Source: Chara braunii (lineage: Eukaryota > Streptophyta > Charophyceae > Charales > Characeae). Taken from it: a stretch of DNA of 32,701 nucleotides. The notes under the pieces are model-generated. The model saw nothing but the letters and a program-made list of their open reading frames with translations, did no database searches and was not told the origin of the DNA. The DNA is taken from positions 2,516,308 to 2,549,008 of the forward strand of contig BFEA01000013.1 of assembly GCA_003427395.1 (NCBI GenBank), in the 5' to 3' direction. The position numbers and the translations under genes are program-made. Shown in pieces: positions 8,745 to 19,518 of the stretch; position 1 is the stretch's first letter; every line of letters starts with the position of its first letter.

Positions 8745-10321
8745 TCATTCTGCAGGCATCTTCCCCTTGAGTGCTCTTTCATAGCCTGCGATGACTTGAG
8801 GTGCTGTTCTCATGAGTTCTTCTCGTGTGAACCACCTGTCTTCTTTAGGATCCAGATGATGTCTGAAGCTCACACGATATTGCATTCTTGGTTTAGGAGG
8901 TCGCCCTCTGCCTGATGGTCGAGGAACATGCATCACTCAATGCTCAATGATCTGGTCAATGTCCACTTCGCCATCCATGGTTGGGGGCAGCATCGATCTC
9001 TGAGAGGGAAACAGGTCTGTGGCAGCAAAATGTGCCAGCTTGGAGGCATGGAAAACAGGATAGGTCCGTAAGTGTGTAGGGATGCGAATCACGTATGAAG
9101 GCCCATCCAGTTGATCTCCTGCAATATCTAAGATCTCCCAGGGCCCAAAGTACTAAGGCATCAGTTTTCTTGAGATCCCTATCTCCTGTCCCAGCTCAGA
9201 TGATTTCACCCAGTCTCTCTCACCTACCTGAAAGTTAGAAGGCCGTCTATGTTTGTTCTCAGATGTAATCATAGCATCTTGAGACTTCTGAATTAGTTCA
9301 ACGGCCTGATGCAGCATCTGCTCATACTTGACAGCGAACTCTATGCTGCCAGGTGCTGCAACGGGTTGTCTTTTTGGTAGCAGAAAGTCAAGCGCAGATC
9401 TGGGCTTCCAACCAAGATGTAACTGGTTGGGAGTCACACCGGTGGTGCTGTGCACAACATTGTTGTACAGGCTGGCGACGAGAGGTGACTTCTCATCCCA
9501 GTCATCCTGACTTGGCTTAATATAATGCCTAAGGAGGTGCTGCACTACCCGGTTCATTTGTTCTGCCTGGCCATTTGACTCAGGGTGATTCCCTGAAGTC
9601 ATTTGGAGCTTTGTGCGCATTTGCTCAGACTGTCACAGTTCACTTGTAAACCTTACATCCCTATCACTAACAATAGACGTAGGTAGACCGAAGTCCCTTA
9701 CCCAATTGTCCATGAATAGTTTGATGACAAAGTCAGTCTTAGCAGTTTCTGGCATAGCGATTAGTGTTGCATACTTGGTAAAGCGGTCCACTATCATGAA
9801 GATATGCCTCTTTCCAGACTTACTGGTCATAAGAGTATCCATGAAGTCCATGGACACACTTTGACCAGGACCTTCAGGAATTGGCAAGGGCTTGATGAGC
9901 CCAAGCGGAGCCTGAGTCCTAGGTTTGTCCCTTTGACATACCTGGCAAGTTTCAACATACCTCTTTGTATCTTGCATCATAGTGGGCCACCAAAATCTTT
10001 GCACAAGTTAGCTGAGGTCTTTTTATACCCAAAATGACCAGTTGCGTCATGACACTCGCCTAAAAATAAACTACGTAAAGACTCACTAGACGGGACATAT
10101 AGTCTTTTATTCCCTGCCTTCTCAAGGAACAGTAAGCCATCTACCATCGTAAATTTATCCAAAGTCTTCTTGTCCTTAGCTTGGAATCTACGAATGATTT
10201 CTGACATGACTGGGTCTCCTTGATAGGCTTCCACCAGCGATCGAGTGAGTTCGTCAGATATGCCAAACTCAGTGACTAGCTCGCCCAGATAATCTGCCCT
10301 TCGTGATAGTGCATCAGCCAC
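8745..10321 (-). pseudogene. Element B integrase with chromodomain-like tail (broken)
   Basis: Integrase inserts the cDNA into the genome. Read on minus: the RNase H end VADALSRRADYL; an HHCC finger with CHDATGHFG and then CQVCQRDK; the DDE core starting at SMDFMDTL, with the second Asp in VSDRDVRF and the Glu in HPESNGQAEQ. The C-terminal part YRVSFRHHLDPKEDRWFTRE resembles the degenerate chromodomain of plant gypsy integrases. Lesions are a frameshift near 10325, a one-base loss near 10005, TGA at 9633-9635 (Trp expected from the relative in element C), TAG at 9153-9155 (Gln in C), and TGA at 8937-8939. All catalytic residues remain but the frame is destroyed. Confidence 0.9.
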
Positions 10322-11580
10322 CTTGTTATACGTAGTTGATAGTCATACATGTCTATCACTTGAATCCATCTCTTGAGTGCGTCTGACAACACAGGCTGTG
10401 TCTTAATCCAGCGCAAAGTCTCATGGTCAAACCTCACATAGAAGAATCTTCCTAGCAGGTAGTGTCTCCACTGAACTCGCGCTCTGTATAGGGCGTAGAG
10501 CTCTCTCTCATGCGTGGACTTAGCTAACTTTTGGGATGGCATCTTCTTGCTCATATACTTGATCGGTCTCAACTTGGGCCCTTCCTGTTGCGCAAGGACC
10601 GCGCCTATGCCATATTGGTTGGCGTCTGTGGTCACCACAAATGGCTTGTGAGGATCAGGAAGTTTGAGAACTTCATAGTGTGTTAGAGCATACTTCCATT
10701 TCTTGAAGCTTGCCTCACACTCTTCAGTCCACTCCCAAGGGGTGTCAAGTCGAGTTAAATCTGTTAATGGGGAAGCTATAGTACTATAGCTCTTCACAAA
10801 CGGGCGATAATAGCCCGTCATCCCCCAAAACGATCTGACCTCAGTAACAGTCTGAGGTCTAGGCCAGTCACGTATGCTGGCCACCTTTGCATCTTCCGGC
10901 CTCAATCCATCTGCTGAAATTTCATGACCCAAGTACAAGATCTTGGTGCGACCAAACTCGCATTTATCCAAGTTCACCTTGTACTGGTGCTGTCTTAGGA
11001 GACCTAGCACTGTTTTCAAGTGTTGAGCGTGCTCCTCTACAGTCCTACTAAAGATGAGAATATTGTCGAGGTACACGACGATAAACTTGTCCAAGCAGTC
11101 ATGAAAAATCATGCGCATCGCGTGTTGGAACGTACCAGGCGCATTGCATAGGCCAAACGGCATCACCACAAACTCGTACAGACCGTACGTGGTTTGAAAT
11201 GCAGTTTTGTGCTGATCCTCAAGTCTAACGACAATTTGATAGTATCCGGACTTCAAATCTATCTTTGTGAAGTATCGGTATCCCTGCACTCTATTCAAGA
11301 GGTCGTCAATGCGGGGTAGGGGCTCCGCGTTCTTAATGGTGATGGCATTGAGGGCCCTATAGTCAATGCACATCCTTAATGGACCTCCCTTCTTTGGGAC
11401 AAATAACACTGGCGCACCGTAAGGGGAGGTACTAGGCCGTATCCATCCCTTCTTTGTGAGCTCCTTGAGCTGGCGGCGAAGCTCATCTAACTTTGCGGGA
11501 GACATCCTATAGATTCGTCCTCTAGGCACCTTACTACCTGGGACAATCTCTATCGCATGTACAACCTCCCTTTCCACCAC
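10276..11580 (-). pseudogene. Element B reverse transcriptase/RNase H (catalytic Asp lost)
   Basis: This is a long open stretch (434 codons) with Ty3-type RT motifs: WIRPSTSPYGAPVLFVPKK, MCIDYRALN, FTKIDLKSGYYQI, VMPFGLCNAPGTFQ, then the catalytic box YLDN at about residue 171-173, where YLDD is required. The Asn codon AAT is at 11062-11064. RT thumb (YLGHEISADGL, GYYRPFV) and RNase H (VVTTDANQYGIGAVLAQ, STHERELYAL) follow. The frame is lost at about 10325 by a one-base deletion. The amber codon at 11593-11595 separates it from protease in the same frame. With the Asn the enzyme should be inactive. Confidence 0.93.
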
Positions 11581-11592
11581 GCCTGTGGGCTC

Positions 11593-12267
11593 CTAAAAAA
11601 GGTTTGAATATTGTGCGACGACTCTTTCTATCTCTGGGGGTGTTTTAACGACCTCCCCTTTCTTAGAGACAAAGACTAGATACATGCCCTCTTCTCGATT
11701 CTGCTTATAGTAATAGAAGGATGAAGCGCACATACACCCGTAGTTCTGTATTAGCCTGCTAACTTTATACTTTTGCAATGTAACAGTTCTACCATTGGGC
11801 AATTTGTGGATCAACACCTTTCTATCCCAGTCGAACTGAGGTTGCGAGACTTCGAGGTAGTACATGCCTAGTAGCATATCAAATGGCAGTTCGTCGCTCA
11901 CCAGGAAAGAGATCTTGTGGATCACTTCCCCTCCTCCATAGGAGAGGGAACAGGCTACGTCCTTGACATAGTCCTTTACAACCATTTGGTGCTTGTTGGC
12001 TAGCGTAGAAGCTACAGTTCTGCTAAGCCGCTGCAGTTGGTCCCCTAAGCGTAGTCTATCCATACAAGCACGACTGATGAAATTTTGTGTGGAGCCTATG
12101 TCTGCGAAGGCGCCAACCTTGCGGCCACCTACATCTACTTCTACCACGAAATGTTCACCTTTTGGACCTCTACTGATCATCGCCCAAGAGTCCCTGGGGT
12201 CCTTCCCTGACCACTCAGTCTCTAACTCTTCTAGGGCCTCAGGCACATCTCTCGAACAGAGACACAT
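11593..12267 (-). pseudogene. Element B protease (broken)
   Basis: Retropepsin-like domain, 224 codons. The active site is AFADIGSTQNFIS (D-I-G again), and the second conserved segment is ELPFDMLLGMYYLEVSQPQFDW. The frame ends at TAG 11593-11595 in YSNLF, and RT continues in the same frame after the stop, so one nonsense codon separates the two. Upstream, a 19-bp tandem duplication at 12244-12280 shifts the frame and disconnects protease from the pol linker readable at 12239-12550. Confidence 0.88.
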
Positions 12268-12280
12268 CTCTCGAACAGAG
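12244..12280. repeat. 19-bp tandem duplication in the gag-pol junction of element B
   Basis: The unit CACATCTCTCGAACAGAGA occurs twice back to back (12244-12262, 12263-12280; the last base differs). Because 19 is not a multiple of three it shifts the pol frame here. The peptide CSRDV is read in both copies. Confidence 0.85.
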
Positions 12281-12396
12281 CGTCGGTGGGTCTGAATGTG
12301 TCTGTGGGGCGATGTGTGGGTCTCTAGCCTTGGCCAACGCCTGAAGTGGGGAAGGCAACGTTACCACTTCAGCACGACTAAGAGCGGCTAACACTC

Positions 12397-13635
12397 CTAC
12401 TGGCCCAAGGTGTTTCCCTGTGAGCTGCTTGCATAAGCACTCCCAGGATTCGAAGATAAGCCCACCACTGTTGGCGAGGCTACCTTCGTTGTGACCTTTT
12501 TGCCTCGGCACGTACGCGACGTGTGGCCATAATTGCCACAGTTCATGCAAGTGCCCCTAGCAACTCGGTCCCTCCACACCTCGTAATCCAAACCAAGCTT
12601 CACCCATGCGGGTGTCCCTTGGTCTCCCTGACCCACGGACCGTACTACCTTCTTCTTCCTGGTCCCCCTAGCCTTTTCTTTGATGGGCGCCACGACTCCA
12701 CCATCTGAAGTCTCACTAGCCCCATCCTGCTCTGCCAACTCCCCAAGGTCTGGGAAATCGTCAATCTCAATCGTTTGACCATCGTGGTCAACGAACATTA
12801 ACTGACCCTTCTTCTTCCAATCTTGGGGCAGTCTCTTCCTACCATCATGAGATGCCTTATGCACAGATCCCAACTTTGCTTCTATGTCCAGAGCTTTCTT
12901 ACTAAAAGTAGCGAAGGTGTGCTGTTCGACGTAGGCTTCATCAACCAGCTTGGTCCTTACCTCTGCAGGTAGGCACCTTAGGTAATCCGTCAAGAGAACC
13001 TGCTGGTCAAAACGCACACCAGGTACCACGAGAAGGCGTTCTACGGTGTCCGTAAGCTCTTTAACATCCTTGAACCTGCGGGAACAAAGGTTGTTGATAG
13101 CATCGGTGGCCTTTTGAGCCCCTTGCGGGTCATGCCACCTGTTGTAGACCGACCGTACGAACCGTTCCAATGTCTGGGCCTGAGCCCAGGCATCGAAATC
13201 CTGACCGTAGCACTGTTGCTGCACTAGGTCATTCAACCAGCGAGTTGTTGACCCCTCTAGAAAGGAGGCAGCCACAACTTCTTGCTCTGGCCTTGTAAGC
13301 TTGTGCCTCACATAAGTAGGCACCGTCCTCACCCAGGTGTCTAAGTCGTCTTCCTTCTTCCTGTCACCAGAGAAGGGCTTGGGACTCATCAAAGGTATCT
13401 TGGGCATCCACTGCATAGGCTGCATGGGCCCAGGGGCTTGTTGCAGCGGCTGCATTGCCACTGCAACAGGCTGCTGCACACTAACCTGGGCCTGGCTTGA
13501 CAGTGGGACTGTAGTTACCACTGTCGTGGATGGTACGACTGAGACTCTTTGAACCGGACCACTAGTTGCTGCTAAACCACCTGGAGGGGGCATGCCAAAC
13601 ATAGGAGAGAAGGTTTGCCCTGTGTGTGGCGGCAT
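12397..13635 (-). pseudogene. Element B gag, capsid and nucleocapsid part
   Basis: Open for 412 codons. After a Gln/Pro/Val-rich linker comes the retrotransposon gag core beginning KPFSGDRKKEDDLDTWVRTV and containing SFLEGSTTRWLNDL and LERFVRSVYNRWHD. A basic region follows, then an intact CCHC zinc knuckle CMNCGNYGHTSRTC (C-x2-C-x4-H-x4-C) that would bind the RNA. The frame ends NTLGQ at 12397. Pol resumes in another frame, either an original programmed shift or decay. The upstream N-terminal part (13665-14324) is in a different frame, so a frameshift lies between 13635 and 13700. Confidence 0.87.
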
Positions 13636-13664
13636 CCATGATGGACCCGCACTCGCAGGGGGAA

Positions 13665-14324
13665 CTACAGCAAACTGTGGCTGCCTGTGCGAGGAACTCG
13701 GAGTTCAGCCAGGATTTGTTTCTGGCCCGCCACCAAATCGGCCAGCAATTCCTGTTGGACGTTCTGCGCTTCAGCTACCGAAAATAAAGCATTGCGCAGC
13801 ACACGACCAGCAGGGTCTAAAGCTGCCTCATCTAGTGTTTCCAGTCTGCCTAGCTCCTGCATTCTACTCCCCAGTCTAACCTTCCTAAGTATGGCTTTCC
13901 TTCTCCTCTCTGCTGCCTCGTCCAACTGCCGCTGTAGCTCATCCTGAAGTTCTTCTGCTTGTCGGATTTCTAAGTCTTCCGGCGTGAGGTGAATTTGCTG
14001 GCTGACTTGCAAGCTAGCAATCTGACTAGTGGAAACCTAAGAGCCACTCTGACTGACTCCTGACGAAGTGGACTGTGTAGAGACTTGCGACATAGCTAAG
14101 ATAGCCATGGTTGTACCGGTACTAACTGAGACTCTAGTCTTGGCACTATCCTCAGCTGCCCTCGCTCTTCTTGCCGCGGTTCTCTCTCTAGCCTCTCTCC
14201 TCAATCTTCTCTCGTCTCCTGGACCTAACTCCAAGAATGTCAAGGGTCGACTGTGGGCAGTCCCGCGAGTAGTCCTACGATCGTCCACTAGCAGTTCCTC
14301 CTCACTAGTGCTTGCATCACTCAT
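13665..14324 (-). pseudogene. Element B gag, N-terminal part
   Basis: The likely gag start is the ATG at 14324 (MSDASTSEEELLVDDRR). The protein is charged and probably coiled coil: LRREARERTAARRARAAED, then DELQRQLDEAAERRRKAILR and VLRNALFSVAEAQNVQQELL. A TAG at 14037-14039 interrupts the same frame. Reading continues after it to 13665, where it runs out of frame with the capsid part. The start choice rests on the first ATG of the open frame after the long leader. Confidence 0.75.
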
Positions 14325-15541
14325 GAGCTACAGTGTGTGTGATCTAAACTAGAATCCACACTGAATCCTACCTTAGCTTGACACACAACTGATTATGAAC
14401 CACAACTACTTTCGGTCGGTTGGAACAGAAACAGTTAGGTGATATAATAATAACTAATGTCAGGTCCTACAGGATATATTAAATCTATTTTTAGATTACC
14501 CTGGAACAAATTGCAATACAACAAAGAACTAATCTATCTGTAGCTGTCTGTCAGTTGTGAGACAAGTCTGTAACAACTAGATAATCAAAATAAAAATAAC
14601 ATCTCCTATTGGAGATGTATACTGGATGGCAGATTGATAGTTGATTGCCACTGTGAACAGTTACTGGAATCCCCCCTCCCCCTGTATCCTTCTTGATTGG
14701 TCACTTTGTGTAAACGTTCCTGAGCATCTTGTTGAGCAGCGTGTCTGATGTCGAACAAGTCCACTCTTATTTACCCTCGTACGGAACGAGCCTTACACCC
14801 GGTTGATCTGGCTGATCAGGAGGAATTTTAGGAGAGCCCCCATCTCCTCAGGAATTATTTAACGTCGCAGTTAGGACGACGATCACAGCCAGATTCAATC
14901 CGAGTCCCCAACCAGAAATGTTTATAGACGGTCTGGTAAGCGTCTCATAAAAGGTTGGCATGCCTGGCACGACCTCTACTGCGCAAGCAGTAGAACCAAG
15001 GACTTGCAGCCCAAGCATGCGTGTATTAGTCCCAGCGGGTTGGCATGGTGACCGTGACCCAAGTGCTTCGTCCAGGGCCCTTCAGAGGCTTCACCCGTCT
15101 CCCACCAGCTTGCTGCCCAGGAAGAATGTCAACTCTCAAGGTTGAGCGCTCGCGACACCTCACACTGAGAGGACTCTCAAGACAGAACTCACTTCCTCAT
15201 GGTAAGAAGAGATGAAGAGGGTAGATAAGGAAGAGAGCAACGTACCTCATTAATGCTGCCCCCAACCACAAATTTCTCACCGGTAACTTGATGTGCAATT
15301 ATGATGACCGGTCTTTGTCTCAGCACAGCCAACAACGGAATGCGGTTGCACTTCGGCTTAATATGCCACATCAGCGAGTTCTCATCATCCAGCATACACC
15401 CCGTATGTCACCACATAGCTCCCTGGCGCGCCCACACAACCCTGGGCCGCCTAACGTTCAATGCCAATGCCTTATCAGTGGCCCACACCGCATGCGAAGC
15501 ACCAATAGCTGTTGCGAAGAACGAATGAAGTGCAATATGAA
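14325..15541 (-). other. Element B 5' leader
   Basis: About 1.2 kb between the PBS and gag. I see no convincing gene. On the sense strand a splice-donor-like GAG|GTACGT occurs near 15244-15252, about 290 bases after the PBS, and TGTAG precedes the gag ATG at about 14331, so a spliced leader is possible but unproven. Confidence 0.5.
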
Positions 15542-15556
15542 CCAGCTCCGATACCA
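15542..15556 (-). other. Element B primer binding site (initiator Met tRNA type)
   Basis: The sense strand reads TGGTATCGGAGCTGG, three bases after the 5' LTR. Plant tRNA-iMet PBS sites usually read TGGTATCAGAGC; here one base differs (CGG for CAG). Element D has the same variant, which suggests that the host tRNA has it. Confidence 0.88.
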
Positions 15557-15559
15557 AAT

Positions 15560-16687
15560 TGCAAGGAAAATAAGTAACAGTGAGATGACAATTCCAGATC
15601 ACACCATCACATTGAAAGCCAAATAGTCACACTGTGTCCAGAGAGCAGCATTGCCCCAATAATACACCAATGGAGGTTCGTAGCACTGAAAACCAATGTT
15701 CATGGAGAGCATACTCTGTCCTCCCAACACAAGAGTCCAGTTCCTTCACACTCACACTTGGCGCTCAGCGCCCAACCTACTCCTACACAGCTATTACAGA
15801 CTACAAAAAGACAATGCAACTGTTGACATCAGCGGCAGCCCGAAGTACTTGAAGATGTCGCCCATGCAGACCATCGCCAATACAAGGTACGTGCCCTCAC
15901 ATCATCGTCATCATCATCATCATCCTTCACCTATCCCCTGACTACACCACACCTGTCCTCTCTTTGACCCAAAGACCACCCCTGCGCTTCAATGTAGTCC
16001 AAGCCCACCCGCTATGGTGGCTGGGCTATGGCGCTGCCCTCAGCAGCCCTCCTCCTCTGCACGACCGCACGTGTTGCACCTCGCCTCTCAGCGCTAGCAG
16101 CAGCCTACGAGCATGAGCTCCAGCAGCGCTGCCGCCAGCATGCGAGTGCCTGAATGAGGCTGCCTGGCCAGAGCTCTTTCCTTTATGGAAAAGAGCTGGC
16201 CAGCTCTCGCAGCCTGGATGGGCTGGCCTGGGCCCAGAAGCTTCCGGAAGGCCCCAGGAGGCTGCCTGGATGCAGCAGCTATTGGGCTGCTGGGCCTCGT
16301 TCGGTTGGGCGCCCAACTGTCTCTGTATGAGGCTGCGAATCACGCCCAGGGCCTGCATTCTTTGGAAAGGCCCTGTANTGGGCTGCTGGGCCTCGTTCGG
16401 TTGGGCGCCCAACTGTCTCTGTATGAGGCTGCGAATCACGCCCAGGGCCTGCATTCTTTGGAAAGGCCCTGTAGGCCGCGAAAATGTCTTTGGTGCTCGG
16501 CCTGTGTTTCTTTCAACCAACTGGCGCATCGCAACTGCCTGGACCCCAAATATGAAATTGACAGTTGAGGGCCTCTTGCAAAAAGCCAGGCCCGCCTTCA
16601 CTTAGGGCGGGCACCTCCGCCTTCACTTAGGGCGGGTAAGGCTGCAAACAGGGCCCCATAGGCCTACTGAGGACCCTGATCCTCGCA
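15560..16687 (-). repeat. Element B 5' LTR
   Basis: It runs from TGCAAGG to CCTCGCA on the + strand and matches the 3' LTR at 7714-8704. It contains an exact 95-bp duplication (16283-16377 and 16379-16473) joined by a single N at 16378, probably an assembly error. A roughly 33-bp insertion near 16077-16109 is absent from the other LTR. Confidence 0.92.
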
Positions 16688-16756
16688 TAATTTAAGTAAT
16701 TGCCAATAAATTTGAAAATGAAATTCGAAAAAAAAAAGGAGATGTCAAAAAAAAAA

Positions 16757-17062
16757 NNNNNNNNNNNNNNNNNNNNNNNNNNNNNNNNNNNNNNNNNNNN
16801 NNNNNNNNNNNNNNNNNNNNNNNNNNNNNNNNNNNNNNNNNNNNNNNNNNNNNNNNNNNNNNNNNNNNNNNNNNNNNNNNNNNNNNNNNNNNNNNNNNNN
16901 NNNNNNNNNNNNNNNNNNNNNNNNNNNNNNNNNNNNNNNNNNNNNNNNNNNNNNNNNNNNNNNNNNNNNNNNNNNNNNNNNNNNNNNNNNNNNNNNNNNN
17001 NNNNNNNNNNNNNNNNNNNNNNNNNNNNNNNNNNNNNNNNNNNNNNNNNNNNNNNNNNNNNN
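16757..17062. other. Assembly gap (306 Ns)
   Basis: A run of 306 N bases, flanked on the left by a poly-A run and on the right by a poly-G run. Gap size and content are unknown, so continuity across it is not proven. Confidence 0.99.
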
Positions 17063-17161
17063 GGGGGGGGGATGACGAGACGAAGGGGGGCGAAGGGGGG
17101 AATGACGAGAAGGGGAGCGACGGCAGGGGGGTTGGGAGTGGGGGCGAAGGGGGGAATGGCG
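17063..17161. repeat. G-rich low-complexity tract
   Basis: About 100 bases of repeated GGGGGG blocks separated by CGAA, AATGACGAGA and similar words. It could form G-quadruplexes, or be poor-quality sequence at the gap edge. No gene is visible. Confidence 0.7.
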
Positions 17162-17495
17162 AGGTAGTGCCTCTAGTGAGCCAACGCCTTACACATGGCA
17201 TATGGCTCACGCTCATAAGTGGACTTGGCTAGCTTTTGAGACAAAATTTTCTTGCTCATCCGCTACCTTATTCTACTCCCCCTTCGAATGGTCCAATATG
17301 CCATGTGTAAAGCGTTGGCTCACTAGAGGCACTACCTGCTTGGCAGATTTTTCTATTTCAGATCTGAGCACGAGAGTCTTCGCTGGATTAGATGCAACCT
17401 GATTTCTCCGACGCACTGAAGTGGATTGAAGTTGTATATATGTACGACTTCCAAGTTGGACCATTTGAAGGGGGAGTAGAATAAGGTAGCAGATG
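17162..17495. repeat. Nested inverted duplication of RNase H-coding sequence
   Basis: Bases 17162-17206 are nearly the reverse complement of 17293-17337 (shared core AGTGCCTCTAGTGAGCCAAC). Bases 17251-17291 are nearly the reverse complement of 17456-17495 (shared core CTACCTTATTCTACTCCCCC). The minus-strand copy encodes the RNase H peptide LSQKLAKSTYERE, which belongs just upstream of the + strand copy in element C. It is a local inversion-duplication, or a misassembly next to the gap. Confidence 0.75.
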
Positions 17496-19025
17496 CATTG
17501 CCTAGGCACGTTAGGTCGAGTTCGGAATATCTAACGATATGACTCAATCCATGGTGGAGGCCTATCAAGAGGACTGGTTGATGTCCTAGATCATTCACAA
17601 TCTCGAGGCTAAAGACAAGGCCACATCTGACGAGTTTGTAGTGGTGGGGGGCTTGCTGTTTCTCGAGAAGGATGGGAATTAAAAACTGTGTTCCGTCTAG
17701 TGAGTCTTTGCGTAGTTTATTTCTAGGTGAATGTTACGACGCAACCGATCATTTTGGTTTCAAGAAAACGTCCGCAAATTTAGTGCAGCGTTTTTGGTGG
17801 CCCTCATTGCTAGAAGACGCAGTGAAGTTTGTCAGTGCAACAAACCAAGGACGGAAGCACCACTTGGGCTAATCAAGCCCTTGCCCACTCCTGCTGGCCC
17901 CAGCCAGAATGTGTCCATGGACTTCATGAATACGTTGGTGACCAGCAAGAGTGGGAAACGTCACATCTTGGTCAATGTGGGCAGATTTACTAAGTACGCC
18001 AGACTGATTGCTATGCTAGAGACTGCCAAGACTGACCATGTTATCAAACTGCTTATGGATAATTGGGTCTGTGGACTTCAGGTTCACCAGTGAGTTGTGG
18101 CAAAGCACAACCCAGCAGATGGGGACCCAACCGCAGATGACCTCAGGAAACCATCCTGAGTCAAATGGCCAAGCTGAGCAGATGAATCGGGTAGTGCAAC
18201 ACTTGCTCCAAGCACTACATCAAGCCAAGTCAGGATGACTGGGATGAGAAGCTACCTCTGCGCCAGTCTGTACAACAATGTTGTGCACAACACAACCGGC
18301 ATGACTCCCAACCAGCTGCATCTAGATCTGCTCTAGACCTTTTGTTGCCTAAGAACCAGACCATAGCAGCACCAGGCATCATTGAATTTGTTGTCAAGTA
18401 TGACAAGATGCTGCATCAGGTTGTATAATAGATTTGAACAGCTCAAGGTGCTATGATAGCATTTGAGAACAGGCACAGACGGCCATCTGCGTTTCAAGTA
18501 GGTGAAAGAGTATCGGTAAGGTCATTTGAGTGAGGACAGGAATTGGGAATATCTAGAAAGCTCATGCCACAAGATTTTGGGTCCTGGAAAGTTCTGGAAG
18601 TAGTGGGAGATCAACTAGACAGGTCCTTGTATGTCAGTCATATCCCTGGGCACCGACGCACACACCATGTTTTCTATGGCTCCAAATTGGCTCCATTTGT
18701 TGAGACCGACAAGTTCCCTTCAAAGAGATCCATGCTGCCTGGAACCATGGATGGACATGTTGACATTGATGATATCATCGAGGCTGATGATCGAGCACAA
18801 GGTTATGCCTCTACCCAAGCCTCCTGGCAGAGGACGACCTTCGAAGCCACATATGCAGTATAGCGTGCGGTTCAGACATCATGTCGATCCAAAGGAAGAT
18901 GGTAGTTCACAAGAGAGGAACTCACGAAGACTGCTCAGGTTATATCAGGATATGAATGAAGATTGAAAGGGAAACAGCCAGCTGATTGAAGACTTCTCAG
19001 AGGACTATCGAAGTAAAGGAGGACG
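17293..19025 (+). pseudogene. Element C pol remnant: RNase H end, integrase, chromodomain-like tail
   Basis: This is a + strand relative of the element B pol. Recognisable in order: RNase H (RHYLLGRFFYF, then LRWIR); the finger part SLRSLFLGECYDATDHFGF, with the second finger His kept but the GH context changed to DH; RFWWP; the CxxC damaged; the DDE core start SMDFMNTLVTSKSGKRH; a deletion of about 40 bases that removes the second catalytic Asp context; then FTSELWQS and HPESNGQAEQ; then LMPQDFGSW and the tail MQYSVRFRHHVDPKED. Many frameshifts and stops (for example TAG where B has Trp, near 17322) make it a deep pseudogene. It is useful because it keeps codons that B has lost. Confidence 0.88.
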
Positions 19026-19028
19026 AAG

Positions 19029-19518
19029 TGTGAGGATAGAAGTCCTCGGCGAAGGCGGGCACTCGAATTTCCATGAGGCCTGAATTCTTCAATTTTGCAA
19101 ATCCCTGGGTGGGCGCCAGACCATTTAGACAGCATTTGGGACCGAATTGGTTAGCCGTGCCCAACCACCCACGCACAACCGTGAGGTATGTCTTGCTTCC
19201 ACTGTGTAGCCAGAAGAGCCTAGAAGGCTCACAAATTGTTTCTGAATCTCACGAGCAGGGCGGATGTAACCAACTGGCGCGTGGGAACTAGGCACACGTG
19301 GAGTCAGGTAGACTGCCTTCGGGCCAGGCCACTTCCCATATAGCAAAGTGCCTGGCCATGAGTCGAGCATTCAGGCACTTGTGTGCAGCAGCGCTGCGGG
19401 AGCATACCTCGCGGCTGCTAGCGCTAGGTGCCCGGGAGAGGACAGTCACAGGGAAGTGGGCGCCAAGGAATTGGGCTCTGCTTGGAAGCAGCACCAGAGC
19501 TCAGCGTCCATAGTTGGG
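19029..19518 (+). repeat. Element C 3' LTR, first part
   Basis: It begins TGTGAGGATAGAAGTCCTCGG right after a purine-rich AAAGGAGGACGAAG, closely paralleling the start of the B LTR on its sense strand (TGCGAGGATCAGGTCCTCGG). Further matches include CCAACTGGCGCGT, ATTCAGGCACT and GCAGCGCTGC. It stops at 19518, where element D is inserted, and resumes at 28734. Confidence 0.8.

Larger units (their letters stand above)
7714..16687 (-). mobile_element. Element B: complete Ty3/gypsy (chromovirus-like) retrotransposon
   Basis: This is a structurally complete LTR retrotransposon on the minus strand: 5' LTR 15560-16687, PBS 15542-15556, leader, gag (12397-14324), protease (11593-12267), RT/RNase H (10276-11580), integrase with chromodomain-like tail (8745-10321), PPT at 8705-8720, 3' LTR 7714-8704. 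The domain order PR-RT-RH-IN is Ty3/gypsy. The flanks share TAAT (7710-7713 and 16688-16691). About 14 substitutions are seen in the first 340 aligned LTR bases. Coding regions carry several stops, frameshifts and a YLDD-to-YLDN change, so it is dead. Confidence 0.92.
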
